NCBI RefSeq assembly: GCF_000380645.1
Contig: NZ_AQXZ01000015.1
Location: 306,940 to 370,939, forward strand
Direction of reading: 5' to 3'
DNA from: Smaragdicoccus niigatensis DSM 44881 = NBRC 103563
GTDB taxonomy: Bacteria; Actinomycetota; Actinomycetes; Mycobacteriales; Mycobacteriaceae
DNA length: 64,000 nucleotides
Shown: piece after piece, positions 35,032-46,472 of the stretch
Layout of the letters: every line of letters begins with the position of its first letter
Numbering within the stretch: position 1 is the stretch's first letter
Program-made: the position numbers and the translations under genes
Notes under the pieces: model-generated
Told to the model about the DNA's origin: nothing
Seen by the model: only the letters and a program-made list of their open reading frames with translations
Databases searched by the model: none

Positions 35032-35649
35032 ATGTGGATGGCTGAACTGGCTGCCCGATCCGGGCTGAGCGTCGCGACGATCAAGTACTACTTGCGCGAG
35101 GGCCTTCTGCATTCCGGCGAGGCTGTTGGTCAAACCCGCACTCGCTACGACGATTCGCACGTTCGTCGACTGCGACTGATCCGGGCGCTGACCGACGTCG
35201 CGAACCTTCGATTGGACACGGTCCGCTCGGTCATCGAGGGCATCGAACAGGCAAAGTCGTGGCCGGAGGCCGTCGGGAGTGCCCACCGCCGTCTTGTGCC
35301 CGAACCCCTGACCGCTCCGAGCGACGCCTCACTGGCCAGGGTCGACGGTCTTCTCGACCGACGCGGATGGACGTTGCGTGAGGGTGGGCGCCACCGCGAG
35401 ACCCTCGCCCACGCGCTCGATACGGTCGCGGAACTGGGTGACGAAGTCGACGACGAACTCCTCGACACCTACGGCGACGCGATGGCCCGGGTCGCGACGG
35501 TCGAAACTGCTCGACTCGACCCTTCCGATCGTGAACGCGCGGCTGAGCTGGCCGTAATGGGAACTCTGCTGCTCGAGCCGGTGCTGCTCACCGTGCGACG
35601 AATCGCGCAGGAAAATGCCGCGCGAGCAGCACGCGGAGAGTCGATCTAG
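35032..35649 (+). CDS. MerR-family transcriptional regulator
   Basis: A 205-residue regulator with the winged-helix MerR N-domain: MAELAARSGLSVATIKYYLREGLL, then RLRLIRALTDVANLRLDTVR. The remaining about 130 residues form an effector or dimer domain without the cysteines of metal-sensing members, so an organic ligand is likely. Starts at 35029 (GTG), 35032 (ATG) or 35038 (ATG) are all possible; ATG at 35032 gives the normal MerR beginning. Divergent from a DHA2 exporter, its probable target. Its stop codon overlaps that of the convergent response regulator. Confidence 0.86.
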   Translation: MWMAELAARSGLSVATIKYYLREGLLHSGEAVGQTRTRYDDSHVRRLRLIRALTDVANLRLDTVRSVIEGIEQAKSWPEAVGSAHRRLVPEPLTAPSDASLARVDGLLDRRGWTLREGGRHRETLAHALDTVAELGDEVDDELLDTYGDAMARVATVETARLDPSDRERAAELAVMGTLLLEPVLLTVRRIAQENAARAARGESI

Positions 35650-36251
35650 AGCCAGCCGTTTTCGTCGGCGATCCGGATCGCCTCGGCGCGATTCTGTGCG
35701 CCGGTCTTTCCGATCGCGGCGGACAGGTGGTTGCGAACGGTTCCGACCGAGAGGAAGACCCGGGACGCGATCGTCGCCACCGCCGCGCCGTCACGTGCGG
35801 CCTTGAGTACCTCGGCCTCGCGTGGCGTGAGCGGAGACTCCCCCGCGGCCAGGCTGTCGGCCGCCAGAACCGGGTCGACAACGCGCAGACCAGCATGAAC
35901 GCGGCGCACCGTGTCGGCGAGTTCTGCTGCCGGGGTGTCTTTGACGACAAAGCCCTCGGCCCCCGACTGCAGCGCCCGGCGTAGGTAGCCCGGCCGTCCG
36001 AACGTGGTCACGATGACGACCCGAACGCGCGGATGGCGCTTCTTGAGCACAGCGGTTGCAGCGATCCCGTCCATGCCCGGCATTTCGACGTCGACCAACG
36101 CGACGTCGGGCTGCGATGCGTCGACCAAGGCGAGCAATTCCTCCGCTGAGCCGGCCTGGCCCACGACGTCGAAGTCCGGTTCGAGGCTCAGGAGTGCGGC
36201 CAACGCACCCCGAACCAACGCTTGGTCGTCGGCGAGGATGAGTCGGATCAC
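35646..36251 (-). CDS. NarL/LuxR-type response regulator
   Basis: A 201-residue two-component regulator. The receiver domain starts IRLILADDQALVRG, with the phosphoacceptor Asp in VALVDVEMPGMDG (about 54), and the LuxR helix-turn-helix is TPREAEVLKAARDGAAVATIASRVFLSVGTVRNHLSAAI. The GTG start overlaps the stop of the kinase gene (GTGA). It is the last gene of an ABC-exporter/two-component operon and probably controls it. Confidence 0.94.
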   Translation of the reverse strand: MIRLILADDQALVRGALAALLSLEPDFDVVGQAGSAEELLALVDASQPDVALVDVEMPGMDGIAATAVLKKRHPRVRVVIVTTFGRPGYLRRALQSGAEGFVVKDTPAAELADTVRRVHAGLRVVDPVLAADSLAAGESPLTPREAEVLKAARDGAAVATIASRVFLSVGTVRNHLSAAIGKTGAQNRAEAIRIADENGWL

Positions 36252-37369
36252 TGCGCGACCTCGACGCGCAGTCGGAAGCCGGGGTCAAGCGACTGTGTCA
36301 CCACGCGCCCGCCGACGATCTGCGCACGTTCGCGAAGTCCCGTGAGCCCGATGCCCGAACCGTCCGGCGTGCCGCCCTGTCCGTCGTCGCTGACCTCGAC
36401 CGAATCCGGGTGCAGGACGACCGTGCAGTTACGGGCGCCGCTGTGACGCAGCACGTTCGTCACGCCTTCCCGAATCGACCACGCGAAGAGTTCGCGCAGT
36501 TCAGTGGGTACATCGTCGGTGGTGTTGGGCAGCCGAGAACGGATATTCGCCGCCGATAGCGCCGACCGGGCCCGCGCGATCTCGCCCGAAAGCGTGATCT
36601 CCCGATGTCCCGCGAGGGTGCGCCGGACGTCGGACAGAGCGTCCCGCGAAAGGCGCTCCAAGTCCTTCAGTTCATTTCGGGCGCGTTCGACATCCACGTC
36701 GAGCAGTCGATTCGCAAGCTCCGCCTTGACCGTGATGACGGTGAGCGAGTGCCCGATGATGTCGTGCAGATCCCGGGTCAGCTTGTTGCGGGCCTCGGCC
36801 GCGGCCAGCCGGGTGTTCTCTTCGCGGACCTCCATCACCTCGATGTTGCGAGCGATCGCGGTCCGGATTCCCCACACGGCGAGCGTTGCGACGGCAATGC
36901 CGAACAGCAGGCCGCGGTCTTCGTTCCATCCCGGGATCAGGATTCCGGATGAGTACGTGACCGCGGCAACGGCAGCCGCGACGACGAGTCCATACGGAGC
37001 CCGGAGACACATCACGCCGAGAACCGCGATGTACACGGCCGTGGCCGTTCCGGCCTGGCCCACAAGCAGACAGATGGCGACACCGAGTACGGCTTGCGTC
37101 GAGACGAGCGGGATTGCGGCTTTGAGCGGGATATGACGCTGCAGCGGCGTTCCCGGCAGGCGTCCCGGTATGAAGACGAAGGCGCTGATATAGATCAGTG
37201 CGAACAAAATGGTCGCCGCAATGCCGATCCCGCCGCGGATATCGTGGCGGGCCCAGGCGGCTTCGATCGTGCTCGACAGGTAGATCAACCAGATGCCGGC
37301 CATCACAGCCCGCCAGAGTCCTCCTCCTCGGGAGAACTCTGGCGGGTCGGATTCGATCATGTTGTTCAC
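36248..37369 (-). CDS. Sensor histidine kinase, HisKA_3/NarX type
   Basis: A membrane sensor of about 373 residues. Four or five hydrophobic helices (about 20-150) precede the dimerisation box RDLHDIIGHSLTVITVKAEL with the phosphorylated His, and a HATPase domain with the G-box GSGIGLTGLRERA. The open frame runs much further upstream but that part lies inside the permease gene. The GTG at 37369, a few bases after the permease stop, or the ATG at 37360, is the likely start. It resembles LiaS/DesK-like kinases paired with ABC exporters. Confidence 0.9.
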   Translation of the reverse strand: MNNMIESDPPEFSRGGGLWRAVMAGIWLIYLSSTIEAAWARHDIRGGIGIAATILFALIYISAFVFIPGRLPGTPLQRHIPLKAAIPLVSTQAVLGVAICLLVGQAGTATAVYIAVLGVMCLRAPYGLVVAAAVAAVTYSSGILIPGWNEDRGLLFGIAVATLAVWGIRTAIARNIEVMEVREENTRLAAAEARNKLTRDLHDIIGHSLTVITVKAELANRLLDVDVERARNELKDLERLSRDALSDVRRTLAGHREITLSGEIARARSALSAANIRSRLPNTTDDVPTELRELFAWSIREGVTNVLRHSGARNCTVVLHPDSVEVSDDGQGGTPDGSGIGLTGLRERAQIVGGRVVTQSLDPGFRLRVEVAQ

Positions 37370-37374
37370 GTTAC

Positions 37375-38157
37375 TTAGACGCGAGAGGTGTCTTTGCTCA
37401 TTCGCCACGCGGCGAGCCCGACGAACACGACCAGCCAGCCGATCGCATTGACCAGCGCGTACCACGGCAGTTCGTGGGTCAGTGGCGAGCGAGCGACTTC
37501 GGCAACGCCGTACATCGGCGTGAAGACCGCGACGTGCCACACCGTCGAACCCTCCGTCAGTGGGATGAAGACGCCGCCCAGGAACGACAGCAGAGCCAGA
37601 CCAGGTCCGAGGAACTGCATGGTGTTCTCGCCGGGCAGCAGGTAACCGACCGCCAAACCAAGGGCCCCGAAGGTCAATGTGCAGGCGAGCGTCACGACAG
37701 CGCACTCGATCCACACCGAGTTCGGCATGTGTGCGACGCCCTGGAATCGGCCGACCACGTTGACTGCCGTGATCGACAGCGCCGACATCGCCACGGCGAC
37801 AATCGCTTTCATGCTGATGTAGGACACCGGGTGGAGCGGCGTCAGGCGGAGCTGACGAGACCAGCCCTGAGCCCGCTCGATGGCGACCATCGAACCGGCC
37901 GCAGCCGCGGTGAGCGCCGCGCCGTACAGCGCCATGCTCACGAGGATGTAGGCGGCGACATTGCCCGAGCCAACGGTTTGGGCGCTTTCCTTCTGCTGGC
38001 TCAACACCAGGAGCATGGCGACCGGGAGTACCAACGTGAAGATCACGGTCCGGCGGTTACGAAGAAGGCGCTTGAGTTCGATCGACAGGACGGTCAGGTT
38101 GAAGCCGCCCCAGCGTGGGACCGTGCGCTCCGAGATTTCAATCGTCGTGGTGGTCAT
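37375..38157 (-). CDS. ABC-2 type exporter permease
   Basis: A 260-residue protein with six hydrophobic helices and the ABC-2 pattern: an N-terminal ELKRLLRNRRTVIFTLVLP, central ERAQGWSRQLRLTPLHP, and a C-terminal GVFIPLTEGSTVW. It forms the membrane half of the exporter with the ATPase encoded upstream, whose stop overlaps this start by four bases. The substrate is unknown; homologous units export antibiotics or lipids. Confidence 0.92.
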   Translation of the reverse strand: MTTTTIEISERTVPRWGGFNLTVLSIELKRLLRNRRTVIFTLVLPVAMLLVLSQQKESAQTVGSGNVAAYILVSMALYGAALTAAAAGSMVAIERAQGWSRQLRLTPLHPVSYISMKAIVAVAMSALSITAVNVVGRFQGVAHMPNSVWIECAVVTLACTLTFGALGLAVGYLLPGENTMQFLGPGLALLSFLGGVFIPLTEGSTVWHVAVFTPMYGVAEVARSPLTHELPWYALVNAIGWLVVFVGLAAWRMSKDTSRV

Positions 38158-39077
38158 CGGTCGCTTCCTTTCGAGGCGGTGAGGGCGATGAAGGCATCCT
38201 CGAGGCCGCGTGCGGTGATCTCGAGGTCGTGGGCCGGCGTCGAGGTGAGGAGATAGCGGGCGACGGCGTCGGTGTCCCGCGCGTGGACCAGAACGGTGTC
38301 ACCGCGCAGTTCGACGTGGTCGACTCCGTGGATGCGTGACAGTACGTCGGAGTTGGCACCCGGCCAGGTGGCTCGAACCGTGCGGCCCGCCGCCAGCGCC
38401 TTGACCTGCGCGCCGGAGCCGTCCGCGACGATCTGACCGTTGCTGATCAGAACGATCCGGTCGGCGTACTGGTCGGCTTCTTCGAGGTAGTGCGTGGCGA
38501 AGAGAACCGTCCGGCCGCGGTCGGCGTCCGCCCGAATTGCCGACCAGAAGGTCCGGCGCCCCTCGACGTCCATTCCGGTCGTCGGCTCGTCGAGCACGAT
38601 GAGCGCCGGGTCGGAGAGCAGAGCCATCGCGAATCGCAGCCGCTGCTGCTCACCGCCGGAGCACTTCGCGACCTTCCGGTTCGCGATCGCGGAGATGCCG
38701 GCATCGTCGAGCACCTCGTCGACGCTGCGCGAATGTGCGAACAGGCTGCCGGTGTACGTGAGGGTCTCGCGGACCGTCAGGTCCTTGAGGAGTCCACCCG
38801 TCTGCATGACCGCCGAGACGAGGCCGTGGGCGACCGCATCGCGCGGCTTCATTCCGAAGACCGAAACCTCGCCGTGGCTCGGCTGCGACAGCCCGAGAAT
38901 CATGTCGATCGTGGTCGTCTTGCCGGCGCCGTTCGGGCCGAGGAAGGCGACGACCTCGCCGGGGTGGAGCTCGAGATCGATCCCGCGAACCGCGGAAACA
39001 TCCCCGAAGTTCTTGCGCACCCCGTCCAGCTGCACCGCAAGGGTGGTGCTGCGAGGTTCGACAGTTGTCTGAGTCAT
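38154..39077 (-). CDS. ABC transporter ATP-binding protein
   Basis: A 307-residue ATPase: Walker A GPNGAGKTT near 49, Q-loop MQTGG, signature KCSGGEQQR, Walker B LIVLDEPTTGMD, and switch FATHYLEEAD. The C-terminal about 80 residues match the extension of drug-resistance (DrrA-like) ATPases. First gene of the ATPase-permease-kinase-regulator operon, so a promoter should lie upstream of 39077. Confidence 0.94.
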   Translation of the reverse strand: MTQTTVEPRSTTLAVQLDGVRKNFGDVSAVRGIDLELHPGEVVAFLGPNGAGKTTTIDMILGLSQPSHGEVSVFGMKPRDAVAHGLVSAVMQTGGLLKDLTVRETLTYTGSLFAHSRSVDEVLDDAGISAIANRKVAKCSGGEQQRLRFAMALLSDPALIVLDEPTTGMDVEGRRTFWSAIRADADRGRTVLFATHYLEEADQYADRIVLISNGQIVADGSGAQVKALAAGRTVRATWPGANSDVLSRIHGVDHVELRGDTVLVHARDTDAVARYLLTSTPAHDLEITARGLEDAFIALTASKGSDR

Positions 39078-39145
39078 GCATCTACTGTCGCCTGCGGCAG
39101 GCCCCGGGACTTAGGGCAGACGTCACCACCCACCCATGACATCTG

Positions 39146-40003
39146 TCAGCTGTTGAGTGCGTCGATCCAGGCTCGGGTGCCGAATGATTCGGTGGATCGA
39201 GAAGCGACCTTCGACGCGTGTTCGACCGCAGCGAGGTCATCGAGGCCGGTCGCGAGGAAGTGACAGAACGTCCCGTGGAGGATGTCGCCGGCGCCCAGGC
39301 TGTCGATAGCGTCGACTTTCTCGACCGCGATCAATCCCCGGCTTTCCGTCGTCGCGTACTCGATCGATCTCGCGCCATGGGTAATGGCGACGAGCCGAGG
39401 TCCTAGCGCACAGATGTCAGAAATGTCGGCCGTCCCGGGAGGCTGAAAACCGGCCGCACAGATCGCGATGTCGGTCAGCGGGAGAAGGCGTTCGAAAACC
39501 GGCTTCCAGCGCCCGGCGTCGAGCACGACGGGAACGCCGGCACGCTGGGCGGCGGTAGCCATCCCGATCGCCACTTCGGGGTGATGCCCGTCGACGAGAA
39601 GAGCCGCCGCGTTGTCGAGATGATGTGCGAGATCGTCGCTGAACGGAGCGGCGGTCTGCGAACCGTCGATCGACACGACCGTCCTCGAGGCGGTCGAGGA
39701 CGCGACGACGATCGACGAAATCGGCGGCTGGCCAAGTGCGCGCGGTGTCGTGTCGACAACCTCGACGCCGTGGGTTTCAACGTCGACGCGAATGAGGTCA
39801 GCGATGGCACAGCGGCCCAGCGCAGTGATGAGAACGGCCTCGGTGCCGAGGGCCGCGCACGCCACCGAGGCGTTCAGCGCTGGCCCACCGCCCGCGGTGA
39901 ACTGTTCACGCGCGAGGTTTTTCGAGTCTTCGTGGGGGAACTCGTCGACCAGGTACGCGAGGTCGAGCGTCGACAGTCCGGCGAACACCACATGCGGAGC
40001 CAC
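39146..40003 (-). CDS. PfkB-family carbohydrate kinase
   Basis: A 285-residue ribokinase-fold enzyme. The N-terminal FTAGGGPALNASVACAALG matches PfkB signature 1, and DSLGAGDILHGTF near the C-terminus is signature 2 with the catalytic Asp. It phosphorylates a sugar, nucleoside or similar alcohol; the substrate is unknown. The GTG start lies three bases after the stop of the membrane-protein gene, so the two are probably co-transcribed. Confidence 0.88.
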   Translation of the reverse strand: MAPHVVFAGLSTLDLAYLVDEFPHEDSKNLAREQFTAGGGPALNASVACAALGTEAVLITALGRCAIADLIRVDVETHGVEVVDTTPRALGQPPISSIVVASSTASRTVVSIDGSQTAAPFSDDLAHHLDNAAALLVDGHHPEVAIGMATAAQRAGVPVVLDAGRWKPVFERLLPLTDIAICAAGFQPPGTADISDICALGPRLVAITHGARSIEYATTESRGLIAVEKVDAIDSLGAGDILHGTFCHFLATGLDDLAAVEHASKVASRSTESFGTRAWIDALNS

Positions 40004-40006
40004 AGG

Positions 40007-40681
40007 CTAAAGCGCCAGGCGGATGCCGGTGAACACGATGTAGATGAGCATGACGATCTCGAGGACGACGTAGACGGCTGCCCAGTGCCCGAGGTCGACG
40101 ACCATGTCCTTCGCCGTGTAGCGCGCTCCCGGGAACCGAACCTCGAGTTCCTTTTCTGTGGTCCGGCCGATGTCGACGGGTTCCCGACCGAGGAGTTGCC
40201 ACAACGCGGTCAGGTCCTTTGCGGAATACTCGCGGGTCAACAGGACCGGACGCTCCCCGGCTGTACCCGTGACCACATACGCACGCCTCGGGAACGTCGG
40301 CACGTCGCTCGCCGCGCGTCGAGGAGGTAGCTGGGCCATCCAAACGCCCGAGATGGAATCCAGCGAGATACTGCGGACCTTTAGCCGCTGCGCGTTGACG
40401 ACCCCGAAGTCGAAGCGATCGACGACGAGACGCTCGTTCGACACCGCCTGGATCGCGGGGAGCAGCAGAAGCACGAGCGCTGGACCGACCAACGCGCAAA
40501 CGAGTGCACCGATATAGAAAACCCAGTTCATCGGCCGGAAGGACAGCAACCAGAACGCCCCGAAGACCAGCATGAGGCCAAGCGGCAGCGCAACGATGAT
40601 GCAATAGGCGATCGTGATCCCGCGCGCTACCGCACGGGGTCGTGTCTGCCACATATCGACCGGTCCGCTGTACATGGGCAT
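40007..40681 (-). CDS. Membrane protein of unknown function
   Basis: About 224 residues. Two helices (about 20-70 after MPMYSGPVDM...), a soluble middle domain with PH-like beta pattern (SNERLVVDRFDFGVV..., then RRAYVVTGT), and one C-terminal helix (WAAVYVVLEIVMLIYIVF). The open frame reaches a TTG at 40774, but its first residues translate the tRNA terminator hairpin, so the ATG at 40681 behind AAGGCGGAG is the real start. I do not recognise the family with certainty. It precedes the PfkB kinase gene. Confidence 0.7.
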   Translation of the reverse strand: MPMYSGPVDMWQTRPRAVARGITIAYCIIVALPLGLMLVFGAFWLLSFRPMNWVFYIGALVCALVGPALVLLLLPAIQAVSNERLVVDRFDFGVVNAQRLKVRSISLDSISGVWMAQLPPRRAASDVPTFPRRAYVVTGTAGERPVLLTREYSAKDLTALWQLLGREPVDIGRTTEKELEVRFPGARYTAKDMVVDLGHWAAVYVVLEIVMLIYIVFTGIRLAL

Positions 40682-40749
40682 CTCCGCCTTGCGCCGAGAA
40701 GCGTGGTGTAGGAGCAGGTTATCGCGGTTGGGGTTCCCCCGGAATGCGA

Positions 40750-40782
40750 AAACGGTCTTGGACCAAGAGTCCAAGACCGTTT
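40750..40782 (-). terminator. Intrinsic terminator of tRNA-Thr
   Basis: A 14-bp perfect stem (40750-40763 with 40769-40782, core AACGGTCTTGGAC/GTCCAAGACCGTT) and a 5-base loop lie directly after the tRNA 3' end. On the minus strand it is followed by TTTTCG. A textbook terminator. Confidence 0.9.
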
Positions 40783-40784
40783 CG

Positions 40785-40860
40785 TGGAGCCGCCCAAGGG
40801 AATCGAACCCTCGACCTGCTCATTACGAGTGAGCTGCTCTACCGACTGAGCTAAGGCGGC
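40785..40860 (-). tRNA. thrT: tRNA-Thr (anticodon CGU)
   Basis: A 76-base cloverleaf with the 3' CCA encoded. Acceptor GCCGCCT/GGGCGGC, D arm GCTCAGTCGGTAGAGC, anticodon stem GCTCA/TGAGC with loop CTCGTAA giving anticodon CGT (reads ACG), and T arm GAGGGTTCGATTCCCTT. It precedes a strong terminator. A tRNA-Thr gene also lies next to holB in M. tuberculosis. Confidence 0.97.
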
Positions 40861-40881
40861 GCGCTGTTTCCAGCGTTGGAG

Positions 40882-40887
40882 AGTCTA
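40882..40887 (-). promoter_or_regulatory. -10 element of tRNA-Thr
   Basis: TAGACT on the minus strand lies 21 bases before the mature tRNA 5' end, a normal distance for a processed tRNA transcript. The -35 region is not clear. Confidence 0.5.
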
Positions 40888-40968
40888 GCGGGTTGAGAGT
40901 GCTCAAACGAAATTGGGCGTGTTCCCCTCGACCGGTGGTCATCGGGGGACAAGTCTCGCGAAAACTGG

Positions 40969-40996
40969 CTTGTACAAACCTCCGGGTTCGTACAAG
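40969..40996. repeat. TTGTACA palindromic repeat, copy 1
   Basis: CTTGTACAAACC-TCCG-GGTTCGTACAAG is a 28-base inverted repeat with one mismatch in 12-bp arms, 32 bases after the holB stop. A second copy at 48823-48850 matches at 23 of 28 positions when read on the other strand, and both have the same orientation relative to the gene they follow. A terminator-like role is possible. Confidence 0.6.
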
Positions 40997-41028
40997 CGCC
41001 CCCGCGAGGGTTTGTCGCCCCGGCCGAC

Positions 41029-42219
41029 TCAGTCGAGCCTCGTTGCGGCACCGAGGGTCGCCACCAACGAAGCCAGTGCGAACTTTGGCTTGACGTTCGT
41101 CGCGAGCGCCTCGCGGCAGTCGAGGATCGCTTCGAGGCACTTGAGCAGTCCCTCTGGTGGAACCTGGGCAAGGCGTTGCGCTTCCTCGGCGAAGTCCGGA
41201 TGCGTGGGTGTCGTCGGCGCGGCGAACGATGCAGCCAGCGCGTCCCGATAGAGCCCGGCGAGGTCAATGAGCGCGCGATCGTAGGTGTCGCGGATCGTGC
41301 GAGTCTCGCGCGATTTCTGCCGCTTCTCGAGTTCGCCGATGGCCCCCTTGATGCCGCGCGTGGCGGCCGCTGCACCCTTGCCCGTGCCGCCCGCACCCAT
41401 GGAGACCATGAGCTCGTCGAGTTCGCGCTGATTGAGTTCGGCGGCGACCCGCTGACCATCGGCAACCGCATACTTGTCGGTTTCGGCTGCGGCGGCATAC
41501 GCGGACGCTGGCCGCTGCGCAGCAGACGCGATTTTGAGCGCTTGGATACGCCGCTCGCGCGCCTCCGGGTCCGTGGCGAGCCGCCGTGCCCGCCCGACGT
41601 GTCCACCCGACACGGACGCCGCCCACTGCGCCTTTTCGGGCTCGAGCCCGTCTCGTTCGATGAGGACCTGCGCGATCGCCGCCACCGGCGGGGTCGCGAG
41701 GTGAACATGACGGCACCGGGACCGGAGAGTCACCGAGAAATCCTCGGGGTCGTCGGTCGGAGCGCACAGCAGCATGACCGTGCGCTCGGGTGGCTCCTCA
41801 ACCATCTTGAGCAGCGCGTTTGCCGCACTCTCACTGAGCCGGTCGGCGTCTTCGACGATCACGATCTGCCACCGACCGGTGGTCGGCCGGCGACTGGCGA
41901 TGTTGATCATCTCGCGAACTTGATAGACCGCGATCGACAAACCATCCGGAATGATGCGCCGGACATCGCCGTGCGTGCCGGCGAGCGTCGTATGGCACGC
42001 CGAACACGACCCGCACCCAACCTCATCCCCCGTGCACTGCAGGGCGGCCGCAAAGCACAGCGCAGCGATCGAACGTCCGGAGCCGGGAGGGCCGGTGAAG
42101 AGCCAGGCATGCGTCATCGCAGAGCCGGCTTCACGGATTCCACGTCGAGCCGCGGTGGCGGCCTGGGTGAGCTCAGCCTCGACGGAGTCCTGGCCCACGA
42201 GCCGATCGAAGACGGTCAC
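41029..42219 (-). CDS. holB: DNA polymerase III subunit delta' (clamp loader)
   Basis: A 396-residue AAA+ clamp-loader subunit. An altered Walker A GPPGSGRS has Arg in place of the usual Lys, in line with delta' not hydrolysing ATP. A zinc module (CTGDEVGCGSCSACH) follows, then VEDADRLSESAANALLKMVEEPP and the SRC motif TLRSRCRHV. Start GTG at 42219, six bases after a TAGGGT hexamer that overlaps the topA stop, so holB can be transcribed on its own as well as from topA. Confidence 0.95.
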   Translation of the reverse strand: MTVFDRLVGQDSVEAELTQAATAARRGIREAGSAMTHAWLFTGPPGSGRSIAALCFAAALQCTGDEVGCGSCSACHTTLAGTHGDVRRIIPDGLSIAVYQVREMINIASRRPTTGRWQIVIVEDADRLSESAANALLKMVEEPPERTVMLLCAPTDDPEDFSVTLRSRCRHVHLATPPVAAIAQVLIERDGLEPEKAQWAASVSGGHVGRARRLATDPEARERRIQALKIASAAQRPASAYAAAAETDKYAVADGQRVAAELNQRELDELMVSMGAGGTGKGAAAATRGIKGAIGELEKRQKSRETRTIRDTYDRALIDLAGLYRDALAASFAAPTTPTHPDFAEEAQRLAQVPPEGLLKCLEAILDCREALATNVKPKFALASLVATLGAATRLD

Positions 42220-42228
42220 GCCCTAACC

Positions 42229-45045
<2,817 letters not shown>

Positions 45046-45207
45046 TAGCTGTCGATGCCTTCCTCATAGTTCGCTTTGCTGAGCACCGCAGTTCGAATAC
45101 CTGCGTCGGCAGCCCTCAGCGATTCGGGCAGCCTCTAGCCAGAGTTACACACACTAGACCTAGGTTGTGCGTGCGGGTCCAGCACCGGCACCTTTGCCGT
45201 GCAGAAA

Positions 45208-45780
45208 TCAGAGCTCGTCCCAACCCGACGCCTCAGGCGGTTCGCCGATCGCGTCGAGCAGTTTCGCCATTCGGCGTCGACCAGTGATGCGTAATCCCGG
45301 TGCACTTCCCCGGGCGCCGACCAATGTAGCGGCCATTCCCGCTCGCATGAGCGACCTGGCGAGCGGGTCGTGTGTTTGGGGTGCGTGCGCGTCGAGCCCG
45401 AAGAAGAATCGTTCGCTTCCGTCGGGGCGGCCGTTCGCGTAAGCCCACATTCGAAGCGCGCGGGACGTCGGCACAAATGAGTTCGGCACGGACTTCACCG
45501 CACCGCGAGTCCAATTCAGCGCCAGGCGCGTCAGCAATGGCGAGACTTCCGTGCGAACCAGCGGACGTCCTTCGCCGGATTGCACGACCTCTGCCTGAAA
45601 TCCGCATTCGGTGATCATTTCCGCGATCAAATCCGCGCGCCAGGAATCCTCGACGACCGCGGAAAGACGTGCGCCACCGCGAAGCGCCAACGCGACTTGC
45701 CCCGCGCCGGCCAGCAGACCGGCAAGATCTGCAATAGCGGGCGCGGAGGTGTCCGCGGAAAACAGCGACAACTGGCGCAT
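45208..45780 (-). CDS. Conserved actinobacterial protein, Rv3647c equivalent
   Basis: A 190-residue protein of unknown function found between topA and cspA in mycolata. It begins MRQLSLFSADTSAPAIADLAGLLAGAG and ends RMAKLLDAIGEPPEASGWDEL; a mixed alpha/beta core includes LLTRLALNWTRGAVKSVP. No catalytic motif, signal or membrane segment is visible. The open frame reaches 45852, but a TAGCAT hexamer seven bases before the ATG at 45780 indicates a leaderless start there and gives the family length (about 190). Confidence 0.85.
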   Translation of the reverse strand: MRQLSLFSADTSAPAIADLAGLLAGAGQVALALRGGARLSAVVEDSWRADLIAEMITECGFQAEVVQSGEGRPLVRTEVSPLLTRLALNWTRGAVKSVPNSFVPTSRALRMWAYANGRPDGSERFFFGLDAHAPQTHDPLARSLMRAGMAATLVGARGSAPGLRITGRRRMAKLLDAIGEPPEASGWDEL

Positions 45781-45787
45781 TCGAGGA

Positions 45788-45793
45788 ATGCTA
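45788..45793 (-). promoter_or_regulatory. -10 element of a leaderless promoter (Rv3647c equivalent)
   Basis: TAGCAT on the minus strand ends seven bases before the ATG at 45780; no Shine-Dalgarno sequence is present. Confidence 0.6.
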
Positions 45794-45916
45794 TTGCGTT
45801 GCATGCGAAATTCCGGGCCAGAAACGCGATCGACCCCGCATCGCGTGCGCAATGCAGGGTCGATCGAGAATGTTCACGTCCTGGAGAACCGTAGTTCTCC
45901 GTCGGTAGACGTTAGA

Positions 45917-46120
45917 TCAGAGTGCGCGAACGCCGGTGGCCTGCGGACCCTTGGTTCCCTGGCCGACCTCGAACTCAACACGCTGGTTCTCTTCCAGCGT
46001 GCGGAAGCCGCTTCCCTGGATCTCCGAGTAGTGGACGAAGACATCAGCGGAGCCGTCCTCGGGTGCAATGAACCCGAAGCCCTTTTCCGCGTTGAACCAC
46101 TTCACAGTTCCCTGTGCCAT
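45917..46120 (-). CDS. cspA: Cold-shock protein
   Basis: A 67-residue single cold-shock domain protein: [18 protein letters not shown] carries RNP1 (KGFGFI) and DVFVHYSEI carries RNP2. It binds single-stranded RNA and DNA and acts as an RNA chaperone. The frame is open to 46156, but the ATG at 46120 with AAGGAAAG upstream is the family start. The gene seems to have a long untranslated leader. Confidence 0.96.
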   Translation of the reverse strand: MAQGTVKWFNAEKGFGFIAPEDGSADVFVHYSEIQGSGFRTLEENQRVEFEVGQGTKGPQATGVRAL

Positions 46121-46472
46121 CTTACTTTCCTTACCTTTCCACCGGACGGCGGACAAATCTTCTTAATCCACCGGGCCCGTTCCGGAAGTGCTGCTTTCCC
46201 GTTGACCGGATCAAGCACACCGCCCGCAACACGATCCTGCGACCCCCGAACCAGCGGTTCTAGACCTCAGAAGCTTTCGACCACGGTCAGTGAATCATGC
46301 AATTAACGCGAACAACAGTGTGGGAACTGACTTGTCATATTTTAAGTTGATCTTATATTCGTAACGAAAAATAACGCGGTCGTGACGAATTGTTGTAAAT
46401 GCGATTTGCCGGCCGGTTGCAAGCATGGCCGTAAGTACTTGTCGGTCCTTCGGACTACAGTTAGCCGCGAGC
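46121..46472. other. Divergent promoter region between cspA and the helicase gene
   Basis: About 350 bases without a gene. The stretch 46320-46390 is strongly AT-rich and holds a TAAGAT hexamer on the minus strand (46350-46355), a candidate -10 that would give cspA a leader of over 200 bases, typical of cold-shock mRNAs. On the plus strand TACAGT (46455-46460) lies 12 bases before the helicase ATG. Confidence 0.45.

Noticed and set aside
37370..37714. Extension of the histidine kinase to 37714
   Set aside because: The extra residues are out-of-frame translation of the permease gene, whose own motifs are clear.
40682..40774. N-terminal extension of the membrane protein from a TTG at 40774
   Set aside because: The first codons translate the tRNA-Thr terminator hairpin; the ATG at 40681 has a proper ribosome binding site.
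40969..40996. The TTGTACAAAC element as a site-specific attachment site
   Set aside because: The core resembles lambda-type att sequences only by chance; there is no integrase and the second copy lies behind another core gene.
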